Below, one piece after another: positions 44,529 through 52,340 of a stretch of DNA of 64,000 nt (positions are counted from its first letter, which is position 1; each line of letters starts with the position of its first letter). Position numbers and translations under genes: made by a program. The notes beneath the pieces were generated by a model. It saw only the letters and a list, made by a program, of their open reading frames with translations. It was not told the origin of the DNA and did no database searches. This DNA is from CAYNFR01 sp964396595 (GTDB lineage Bacteria > Bacteroidota > Bacteroidia > Chitinophagales > Saprospiraceae): assembly GCA_964396595.1 (NCBI GenBank), contig CAYNFR010000018.1, forward strand, positions 1-64,000, read 5' to 3'.

Positions 44529-46052
44529 ATGAATGACTTTTTAAAACGTTTAAAGGTATCCGGGCATAATGGTGTTAGTACCGGCTTGGACTCTTGGAAG
44601 GGTGGTGGTGAGAGGAGAGTGATACTTTCTCCTACAGATGGCAAGGAACTAGGGCCTATTCATCTTGCTTCAAGTGATGACTATGATGCTGTTGTGCAGA
44701 AATGTCAAGAGGCATATCCGATATGGCGCAATATGACTGCACCGGCAAGAGGGGAGGTCGTTCGTCAGATGGGGGAAGCCCTTAGAGAGCAGAAACACAA
44801 TCTTGGCTCTCTGGTAAGTTATGAGATGGGTAAAAGTTTACAAGAAGGGCTTGGCGAAGTTCAAGAGATGATCGATATCTGCGATTTTGCTACAGGTCTG
44901 AGCCGGCAATTATATGGTTTGTCTATGCACTCTGAGAGACCTGATCATAGAATGTTTGAACAATGGCATCCGCTAGGCATAGTAGGAATCATAAGTGCAT
45001 TTAACTTTCCTGTTGCCGTATGGTCTTGGAATAGTATGCTAGCTTGGGTATGTGGTAATGTATGCGTATGGAAACCATCAGAAAAGACACCATTCAGTGC
45101 TATAGCATGTCAAACTATTATACAAAAAGTTCTAAAGCAAAATAATTTGCCCGAGGGTATCAGTGGTTTGGTATGTGGTGGTAGAGATGTGGGTGAGGCC
45201 ATGGCCGAAGACACTAGAATCGGCCTTGTTTCTGCGACAGGCAGTACCCGAATGGGTAAATCTGTTGCGCAAGCTGTCGGGGCGCGATTGGGTAAAAGCC
45301 TCCTGGAGCTAGGAGGTAATAATGCAATTATAGTCACAGGGGAAGCTGATTTAAAATTAGCAGTACCGGCCATCGTGTTCGGAGCAGTAGGTACAGCGGG
45401 TCAGAGATGTACTACTACTAGAAGATTGATCATCCATGAATCTGTCTATGACAAACTAAAGAAGCTTTTAGTCAAGGCATATAGCCAGATTAAAATTGGA
45501 AATCCACTTGATAGCCAGAATCACATGGGTCCTCTGATAGATATGGATGCTGTGAATATGTATCGCGCCGCCATCGAGCAAGCTGTGGCAGATGGAGGAA
45601 ACCTACTCTGTGGAGGTAAATCACTCAAGGGTATAGATTATGCCGGGGGATGTTATGTAGAGCCTGCATTAATCGAGGCACATAGAGATATGGAGGTAGT
45701 AAAACATGAGACGTTTGCACCTATTCTATACATCCTTAAGTACAAATCGCTGGAAGATGCGATTGAAATTCAGAACGCTGTTCCTCAGGGATTAAGCTCA
45801 GCTATCTTTAGTCTTAACATGCGGGAGACGGAGCTATTCTTATCAGCCAGGGGTTCGGATTGCGGAATTGCCAACGTCAACATTGGTACATCAGGAGCAG
45901 AAATCGGTGGGGCATTTGGGGGTGAAAAAGAAACCGGAGGAGGACGCGAGAGCGGATCTGATGCATGGAAGGCTTATATGCGTAGACAAACCTGCACCGT
46001 TAACTGGAGCGAAAAATTACCACTTGCACAAGGAATCAAGTTTGATTTTTAG
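44529..46052 (+). CDS. ALDH7-type (aminoadipate-semialdehyde) aldehyde dehydrogenase
   Basis: A 507-residue NAD-dependent aldehyde dehydrogenase. Catalytic Glu in LLELGGNNAI, catalytic Cys in GTAGQRCTTTRR, and the antiquitin-like C-terminal stretch with IGGAFGGEKETGGGRESGSDAWKAY, which gives ALDH7 its substrate specificity for alpha-aminoadipate semialdehyde. The upstream saccharopine dehydrogenase produces this aldehyde, so together they take saccharopine to aminoadipate plus glutamate. No downstream aminoadipate genes are in view. Confidence 0.92.
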   Translation: MNDFLKRLKVSGHNGVSTGLDSWKGGGERRVILSPTDGKELGPIHLASSDDYDAVVQKCQEAYPIWRNMTAPARGEVVRQMGEALREQKHNLGSLVSYEMGKSLQEGLGEVQEMIDICDFATGLSRQLYGLSMHSERPDHRMFEQWHPLGIVGIISAFNFPVAVWSWNSMLAWVCGNVCVWKPSEKTPFSAIACQTIIQKVLKQNNLPEGISGLVCGGRDVGEAMAEDTRIGLVSATGSTRMGKSVAQAVGARLGKSLLELGGNNAIIVTGEADLKLAVPAIVFGAVGTAGQRCTTTRRLIIHESVYDKLKKLLVKAYSQIKIGNPLDSQNHMGPLIDMDAVNMYRAAIEQAVADGGNLLCGGKSLKGIDYAGGCYVEPALIEAHRDMEVVKHETFAPILYILKYKSLEDAIEIQNAVPQGLSSAIFSLNMRETELFLSARGSDCGIANVNIGTSGAEIGGAFGGEKETGGGRESGSDAWKAYMRRQTCTVNWSEKLPLAQGIKFDF

Positions 46053-46133
46053 TAGATATCGACAATACCGTAGAGAACTTTGTTTAAAGCGTATCGGCAC
46101 ATCTAGATTGTAGAAATAAATACAAGTTAACCC

Positions 46134-47003
46134 ATGCTATTGCTACTACTTTGTATGGCCTGCAATGTCCTGCTGGCGGTGATATTTAAGGGTTTTAGTC
46201 GCTATGGCATAAATAACATGAACGCCATTATTGTCAATTATGCCTGGTGTGCCATAGTGCCGGGTATTTTTTTGGGAGAGAGTGCAGTGCCTGTGGATCT
46301 GCTTTATAGACCATGGTTTTTTTACGCATTGGTTCTGGCGGCTATGTTTATAGTGGGCTTTAACTTGATGGCCTTATCTTTCCAGAAAGCCGGCGTATCG
46401 CTGACAATTATCATTCAAAAAATGTCTCTTGTCATGCCTGCATTGTTTGCGATTATCATGTTCAAGGAGACAGCCGGAATACTTAAACTGAGTGGAATTC
46501 TATTGGCATTATCGGCCATCATTTTGGTCAATTGGCCGGATAAAAAGAATGGCGGGTTAAATTGGCGCAGCCATATTGTACTATTGCCTATATCTGTTTT
46601 TTTACTGAGTGGATTGATAGAGATGCTTCTGTATTTTGTAGAGATTCGTGGTATAACGGGTGATGAAAATGTTCAATTTACGGCTTCAAGCTTTTTTATG
46701 GCTGGGATATTAGGTTTAACGCTTACGACTTATCATTACTTTGCAAAAGGCACAGGGGGATTCAGTTTGAGAGATGTGGGCGGAGGAATCATACTGGGCA
46801 TACCGAATTACTTTACGATCTACCTCTTGCTTTTACTTTTGTCACAAGGGTGGGAAGGATCGATACTTTTTCCGATCAATAGTATTGGTATTTTAATCGG
46901 TACGACATTAGTGGGTATTCTTGCTTATCGTGAGCGACTATCTACATTAGGATGGATCGGCCTTGTTATAGCTTTTTGCGCTATCTTAATGATCAATACC
47001 TGA
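46134..47003 (+). CDS. EamA/DMT-superfamily membrane transporter
   Basis: A 289-residue protein with about ten predicted helices in two repeats of five, the drug/metabolite transporter fold (FQKAGVSLTIIIQKMSLVMPALFAIIMFKE is the EamA-type segment ending in a conserved Glu; the second repeat has LFPINSIGILIGTTLVGILAYRER). Such proteins export amino acids, nucleotides or sugars. It lies 81 bp after the lysine-degradation pair; a role in exporting a product is conceivable but unsupported. Confidence 0.78.
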   Translation: MLLLLLCMACNVLLAVIFKGFSRYGINNMNAIIVNYAWCAIVPGIFLGESAVPVDLLYRPWFFYALVLAAMFIVGFNLMALSFQKAGVSLTIIIQKMSLVMPALFAIIMFKETAGILKLSGILLALSAIILVNWPDKKNGGLNWRSHIVLLPISVFLLSGLIEMLLYFVEIRGITGDENVQFTASSFFMAGILGLTLTTYHYFAKGTGGFSLRDVGGGIILGIPNYFTIYLLLLLLSQGWEGSILFPINSIGILIGTTLVGILAYRERLSTLGWIGLVIAFCAILMINT

Positions 47004-47034
47004 CAGATAAGTTTCTTTGTCCGCTAAAATCTTA

Positions 47035-47910
47035 TCAATCTTCAATGATAATCGCATCATCAATGATCTCGTTGCCATCGCCATCTAGATCATCAAATCC
47101 CGATGCCCTTCGGTTATCCGGGGCTCTTTCTGTTGGTTGGCCTTCTATGATTGTCATTTTACCTTCTTGCACAGCACCGTAATCTCCACGAGCGAACTTC
47201 TCAGCTTTCGCAAAAAAGTCATCTTTGCCATCTAACATGGACGACTTGTGTTCGTCAAGTTTTTCTTGCAGTGTGGTTCTAGGTTTAGCAGCTTCATGGG
47301 CATCCATTTCTTGGCCTTTAGTGATCATGTCATCGATTTTGTTGTTGAGATTATCTAGCGATTCGCCCGCTTTTTCGATGATGACGTCTTTAGCTCTTAG
47401 CACATTGGCGCCGACATTTTCGGTAAACTGCTTAGCTTTTTCAAGATTCTCATGGTTCTCTCCCAATAAAAACCCACCAAGTTTCTCGACTTGTTCGCCA
47501 CCTTTTTTGACTACTTGTTCTCCTGCATCAAGGATTTTTCCACCTATTTGTTCTGTTGTTTCAGCTACTTTTTTAAGTGTTTCACTTTTGTTTATCATAT
47601 TCATCGTTCCTTCTGTGGAATGAAGGATGGCGTCGCGCATATCCTCTGTTTTTTCGATCACTTTTTCACTGAGATCTGCCTTGAACTCACCTGCCTTCTG
47701 GCCGGCTATTCTTCCGAGATCTTCTGCTTTTTCGGTAATGTCACGAGTGAGCGAGGCTGCTTTACCTGCAGCAGATTTTCCGATATTGGCGGCTTTGTCC
47801 GCTATATCGCCTCCTGCTTCTTTGGCATAATCTACCCCTTTTTTGGCAGTGGATTTACCGACAGACTCTACTGTAAAAAACAATTTTTTGATCTCGCTAA
47901 AAAAGCCCAT
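47035..47910 (-). CDS. Helical low-complexity protein with acidic C-terminal tail
   Basis: A 291-residue protein without a signal peptide. Residues about 15-215 consist of imperfect repeats of K-A-G-E/D-x-x-x-K type (GKSTAKKGVDYAKEAGGDIADKA, KAGEFKADLSEK, KGGEQVEKLGG), Ala/Gly/Lys/Glu-rich and presumably amphipathic helix, like LEA, YtxH or apolipoprotein-like proteins. The end is strongly acidic (DDLDGDGNEIIDDAIIIED). I do not recognise a named family. It converges with the EamA transporter gene, and its function cannot be inferred. Confidence 0.75.
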   Translation of the reverse strand: MGFFSEIKKLFFTVESVGKSTAKKGVDYAKEAGGDIADKAANIGKSAAGKAASLTRDITEKAEDLGRIAGQKAGEFKADLSEKVIEKTEDMRDAILHSTEGTMNMINKSETLKKVAETTEQIGGKILDAGEQVVKKGGEQVEKLGGFLLGENHENLEKAKQFTENVGANVLRAKDVIIEKAGESLDNLNNKIDDMITKGQEMDAHEAAKPRTTLQEKLDEHKSSMLDGKDDFFAKAEKFARGDYGAVQEGKMTIIEGQPTERAPDNRRASGFDDLDGDGNEIIDDAIIIED

Positions 47911-48072
47911 GTCTTTGTAATTTTCTTGCCAAATTACGATTTTTTATCTCTATGTAGACATTTTTATTCAATCTTGCGGACTTAATGATCGAATAAGATG
48001 AATTGATTAATTTTGATCCGATGTCGCTTGTTAAGGTCATCTCCTTTTATCTGAGATATCATAGAAGAATAC

Positions 48073-48993
48073 ATGAAGACTGATACGCAACAAAAAATAT
48101 ATGAGGTAGTAAGTAAGATATCTCAGATCAAGGTGGCAGAGACACAACTTGCCACTACGCGCGAGGAGCTTCAGCAGACCGATCGAGAGATCAATAATTT
48201 AAAACGAGAGCTAGACAAGGGAGAGACGCGCATCAGAAGCCTCGAAGGTTTATCTACACGCGCTTTGTTCCATCGTGTCTTGGGAAGCAAAGAAACCGAG
48301 ATGGAAAAAGCCCGACATGACTTTCTTGAACGTAATATGCGCTATCAAGACGGACTCAAGCTAATAGAATTACTTCAATTTGAAATAGCCGTGCTCGAGG
48401 GAAAAATTGCTTCACGAGCCGAACTAGAATCTGAATTGGCCGCGCTTAAGGCGGCAAGAGAAAAAGAAATCATTCTTACTGATAATACCCTTCGTCACAG
48501 GCTGTTGCGTATCAGCACAAAGCTAGAGGAGACATTTTCGTTCAAACAAGAGATTATTGAGGCTATAGAAGTAGGGGAGGTATGTAGAAGTCTTGCCACG
48601 CAGATTGTTGGGCATTTACAAAAAGCGCGTAACTGGGGACAATACCCCAATGAACGTCGTCAGTACCAACGCTCAAGTATCGATCGAGCTAGAAATCTCA
48701 CTTATCAAATTAAGCATCAATTAACCTTATTAGATAAGGAGGTAAGGGATATAGGTAAGGAGCTAACTTTTCCGTTTGAGGTCGCCGGTATCACAAATTT
48801 CAGTAATTTCTTTTTTGGCAATATGATCACAGACTGGGTGATAAATCAACAGCTAGTAAATTGTATAAATTCTGCTCAGGAATTAAGTAGGCATATTGAA
48901 TCCGTTCTTACACAGTTAAACCGAGAATTAGCCGATAGGCGAGCTATAATACATACGCTGGCAGATGAAAGAGAACAGATTTTAATCGCCTAA
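48073..48993 (+). CDS. Coiled-coil protein of unknown function
   Basis: A 306-residue soluble protein. Residues about 10-150 form coiled coil (ATTREELQQTDREINNLKRELDKGETR, LLQFEIAVLEGKIASRAELE). The C-terminal half is helical with SNFFFGNMITDWVINQQLVNCINSAQELSRHIE, not repetitive. No signal or membrane segment and no family I recognise. The C-terminal stop overlaps the NhaC gene end by 12 bases in convergent orientation. It lies divergent from the low-complexity protein, with 162 bp between the two starts. Confidence 0.75.
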   Translation: MKTDTQQKIYEVVSKISQIKVAETQLATTREELQQTDREINNLKRELDKGETRIRSLEGLSTRALFHRVLGSKETEMEKARHDFLERNMRYQDGLKLIELLQFEIAVLEGKIASRAELESELAALKAAREKEIILTDNTLRHRLLRISTKLEETFSFKQEIIEAIEVGEVCRSLATQIVGHLQKARNWGQYPNERRQYQRSSIDRARNLTYQIKHQLTLLDKEVRDIGKELTFPFEVAGITNFSNFFFGNMITDWVINQQLVNCINSAQELSRHIESVLTQLNRELADRRAIIHTLADEREQILIA

Positions 48994-50469
48994 CTCTGCT
49001 TCCCCGCCCAGGCTATCCGTTAGCTGTCGAATCTTGATATTCAATCCCGCAAAGATCAGAGTCATGATGGGACTGACATAATTAAACACGGCATATATCA
49101 AATACTCTCCTGTTGATACACCCAATACTTGCGACTGGTATGCTCCACAAGTATTCCACGGGATAAGCACAGAAGTTACCGTTCCGCTATCTTCTAATGT
49201 TCTACTGAGATTTTCAGGAGCAAGATTTTTATTTTTATAAGCTTTCGCAAACATTTTACCTGGCACCACTATGGACAAGTACTGATCCGAAGCCGTTACA
49301 TTAAGCGCAAGACAACTGACAACCGTACTAGCGAACAAGCCAAATACACTATTGGCCATGGACAATAAAGTCTTGCTGATCCGATCCAATGCGCCTATAG
49401 CATCCATAATCCCACCAAATACCATGGCGCACATGATTAGCCAAATAGTATTGAGCATACCAGACATGCCTCCTGCACTAAATAGATCGTTAAGTGACTC
49501 ATTGGAAGTGGTGACAGAGGTACTCACGGTCAGTGCATTAAGTATCCCTTGATAAGCGGATCTGGTATTTAATACTTCGCTGCCACTCACTGACAGTACA
49601 ACAGCCGGTTGAAATATTAAGGCAAATACAGCACCGAGCAGAGCTCCTACTAACAAGGCGATTAGCGGTCTGGTGCGTTTAGTGATCATGAATATGACGA
49701 GTGCAGGTACGGCAAAGAGAATAGGAGTAATGTGAAAAGAGTCTTTGATCGATATTAAGAGATCTCCTGTGTCAATGCTACCTTGACCGCTGTAACTTAT
49801 GCTGATTATAACGAATACCACCATCGCAATGCTGATAGACGGTATAGTGGTATAGGTCATGTATCTGATGTGTGTAAAGAGCTCTCCTCCAGCCATGGCA
49901 GGTGCTAGATTAGTAGTGTCGGAAAGAGGAGATAGCTTATCTCCAAAATATGCTCCGGACAACACAGCACCGGCAATAACACCCGCAGGTAATCCTAGCG
50001 CTTTTCCGATACCAATCAGTGCTATACCTACTGTCGCAGAGGTCGTCCACGAACTACCCGTAGCGATCGAAATCACGGCACAAATAATTACTGTCGCAGG
50101 AAGAAATATCGAAGGATTAAGCATCTGTATACCATAGTATATCATGGATGGTATGATACCGCTGATCAGCCAGGTCCCTGCAAGCGATCCTACCAACAAC
50201 AAAATAAGTATGGACTCAGTCACTGAGTTAAAATTATCAGCGACTTCCGAGATCATGTATTTGTACTTGATATTATTCTTAAAACCGATGATTGCAGCAA
50301 CAGCACCTCCGAGTAACAAAATGAACTGATTAGATCCGCGGAGGGCATCATCTCCGTACACGAATACATTCCATGCCAGCAAGCTCACCAGCACAATAAC
50401 CGGGATTAGTGCCTCCCATATCGTTATCTCGGGATTAGTTGCAACACGTGGTTTTTTCTTGATCGTCAT
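48982..50469 (-). CDS. NhaC-family Na+/H+ antiporter
   Basis: A 495-residue protein with about 11-12 predicted helices. Family segments: IIGFKNNIKYKYM, GSSWTTSATVGIALIGIG, SGAYFGDKLSPLSDTTNLAPA (the polar KLSPLSDTTN loop is the NhaC signature), and VTSVLIPWNTCGAYQSQVLGV near the end. It exchanges Na+ for protons. The gene lies 81 bp downstream of an SSS symporter on the same strand, fitting a shared sodium economy. Confidence 0.92.
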   Translation of the reverse strand: MTIKKKPRVATNPEITIWEALIPVIVLVSLLAWNVFVYGDDALRGSNQFILLLGGAVAAIIGFKNNIKYKYMISEVADNFNSVTESILILLLVGSLAGTWLISGIIPSMIYYGIQMLNPSIFLPATVIICAVISIATGSSWTTSATVGIALIGIGKALGLPAGVIAGAVLSGAYFGDKLSPLSDTTNLAPAMAGGELFTHIRYMTYTTIPSISIAMVVFVIISISYSGQGSIDTGDLLISIKDSFHITPILFAVPALVIFMITKRTRPLIALLVGALLGAVFALIFQPAVVLSVSGSEVLNTRSAYQGILNALTVSTSVTTSNESLNDLFSAGGMSGMLNTIWLIMCAMVFGGIMDAIGALDRISKTLLSMANSVFGLFASTVVSCLALNVTASDQYLSIVVPGKMFAKAYKNKNLAPENLSRTLEDSGTVTSVLIPWNTCGAYQSQVLGVSTGEYLIYAVFNYVSPIMTLIFAGLNIKIRQLTDSLGGEAELGD

Positions 50470-50550
50470 CTTTTATGCTCTTGAGGAAGCAAAATAAAAC
50501 TTTACAAGCGCTAAAAGAAATTCTACAGGATGAAGAATGTGAACGCAGCT

Positions 50551-52233
50551 TTAATTAAGCTTTCTTTCGGAAAAACGATTCAAGATTAGCTGAATTATGG
50601 TGCTTATTAGAATTACCAATACTGTTCCTATCAGATTGAGCCATAAATAGGCCACGACGTCCATACGGAACATGATGATGATTATCAGCTGCGTGATTAA
50701 GGCCGCATTGAAGACTGCTTTGGCTTTGATATGTTTAAAATAAAATGCCGCTAAAAAGACACCTAGTATGGTGCCATAAAATATCGAGCCGATGATGTTT
50801 ACAAATTGTATCAAGTTCTCAAGCAAGCTGGCATATTGTGCAAAACTTATGGCTATCAAGCCCCATGTTAATGTATATAATCGTGCATGGCGAACGGAGG
50901 AAGCATCTTCTCTGTCCTTGCGAAGAAGCCTTTTATGAAAATCAATCATAGTAGTGGATGCTAACGCATTGAGCTCTGAGGCAGAAGATGACATGGCTGC
51001 ACAAAAGAATACCGCCAGTAGTAATCCTATCAATCCGTGCGGCAGATTGTTTAGAATAAAATGAATAAAGACATAGTCTCTGTCGTTTGTCTCAATATTT
51101 GGCGTGACTGATTTAATGATGGCTTTAGCTTCACTTCTGATTTCTTTTTCTTGCTTCGCCAATGCGAGGAGTTCATTTTTGGTCTCAGCTTCTTTAGTCT
51201 CTACATATTGATAGTAAAGGCTTGTTTTTTGAGCTTCCAATGTCGCCAAAGCCTTTTCTTGTTCTCTGAATTTAGCCCCTTGATCAGACTGATAAATACG
51301 TTCTTTTACACTGGTGTTAAAGAATATCGGACTGCTGTTAAATTGATAAAACACGAAGACCATGACACCGACCAATAGAATGAAAAACTGCATTGGCACT
51401 TTGAATATGGCGTTAAAGAGTAGCCCCCATCTGGACTCTGCTATACTGCTGCCGGTAAGATATCGTTGTACCTGGCTCTGATCTGTACCGAAATATGACA
51501 ATGCCAGGAAACTACCTCCGAGTATGCCTGTCCAGAAGGTATATCTATCATTGAGGTTAAAACTGAAATCAAGTATTTTCATTTTACCGGTAGCACCAGC
51601 TGCATGTAAGCTGTCAATAAATCCTATGCCTGACGGCAATGACTTTAGAATGATAAAAAATGACACAAATAAGCCTACGAATATGATCAGCATCTGATAC
51701 TTCTGTGTAATATTCACCGCAGCTGTTCCTCCTGATACGCTGTATAACACTACTAGTCCTCCGATAATCCATATCATCGTAGATAAATCCGTCCCTAGGA
51801 CGGTACTCAATACAATAGCAGGAGCGTATATAGTAATACCTGCAGCCAAGCCTCGTTGGAGTAAGAATAAAGAGGCGGTAAACAATCGTGTATTAAGGTC
51901 GAATCTATTTTCTAGAAATTGATACGCCGTGTACACTTTTAGCCTGCTGTATAGTGGTATGAATGTCACACATATAATGATCATGGCGATGGGCAGACCG
52001 AAGTAAAATTGTACGAAGCGCATCCCATCGTCAAATGCTTGCCCGGGAGTAGAGAGGAATGTAATGGCGCTAGCTTGTGTTGCCATTACAGACAGGCCTA
52101 CAGTCCACCATTTAGCACTGTTGCCGGCAAGCAGGTAGTCATTCAGATTACGTTGCCGACTTGTACGATAGATGCCGTAAGCAACTATCAAAACAAGTGT
52201 AAGCCCCAAGACCACCCAATCAATAACAGCCAT
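50551..52233 (-). CDS. Sodium:solute symporter (SSS family)
   Basis: A 560-residue membrane protein of about 13 helices: SAKWWTVGLSVMATQASAITFLSTPGQAF (helix 2 with the SSS sodium-site residues), YSVSGGTAAVNITQKYQ, YFGTDQSQVQRYLTGSS, and AVFFCAAMSSSASELNALAST. It carries a solute (sugar, amino acid, sialic-acid type) with Na+. A loop of about 90 residues (residues about 310-400) is coiled-coil-like (KFREQEKALATLEAQKTSLYY), unusual for the family. Its ATG overlaps the stop of a 35-codon upstream gene in TGATG. The substrate is unknown. Confidence 0.93.
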   Translation of the reverse strand: MAVIDWVVLGLTLVLIVAYGIYRTSRQRNLNDYLLAGNSAKWWTVGLSVMATQASAITFLSTPGQAFDDGMRFVQFYFGLPIAMIIICVTFIPLYSRLKVYTAYQFLENRFDLNTRLFTASLFLLQRGLAAGITIYAPAIVLSTVLGTDLSTMIWIIGGLVVLYSVSGGTAAVNITQKYQMLIIFVGLFVSFFIILKSLPSGIGFIDSLHAAGATGKMKILDFSFNLNDRYTFWTGILGGSFLALSYFGTDQSQVQRYLTGSSIAESRWGLLFNAIFKVPMQFFILLVGVMVFVFYQFNSSPIFFNTSVKERIYQSDQGAKFREQEKALATLEAQKTSLYYQYVETKEAETKNELLALAKQEKEIRSEAKAIIKSVTPNIETNDRDYVFIHFILNNLPHGLIGLLLAVFFCAAMSSSASELNALASTTMIDFHKRLLRKDREDASSVRHARLYTLTWGLIAISFAQYASLLENLIQFVNIIGSIFYGTILGVFLAAFYFKHIKAKAVFNAALITQLIIIIMFRMDVVAYLWLNLIGTVLVILISTIIQLILNRFSERKLN

Positions 52234-52340
52234 CAGCTAAAATATTTCATCAACAACCCGAAAATAATAATGTATAGGATATTCAGTCCGAGCACAATTC
52301 CATATTTGTTACGCCAGTTAGTCTTCGTTGTTGATTCCAT
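52233..52340 (-). CDS. Small one-helix protein upstream of the symporter
   Basis: A 35-codon reading frame of the form MESTTKTNWRNKYGIVLGLN followed by LYIIIFGLLMKYF and a Ser: a polar positively charged N-terminus and one hydrophobic helix of about 18 residues. It starts within the last 23 bases of the PIG-L gene and its TGA overlaps the symporter ATG by one base (TGATG), the arrangement of translational coupling. It is therefore plausibly a true gene, possibly a small accessory subunit of the symporter. Too short for homology evidence alone. Confidence 0.6.
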   Translation of the reverse strand: MESTTKTNWRNKYGIVLGLNILYIIIFGLLMKYFS

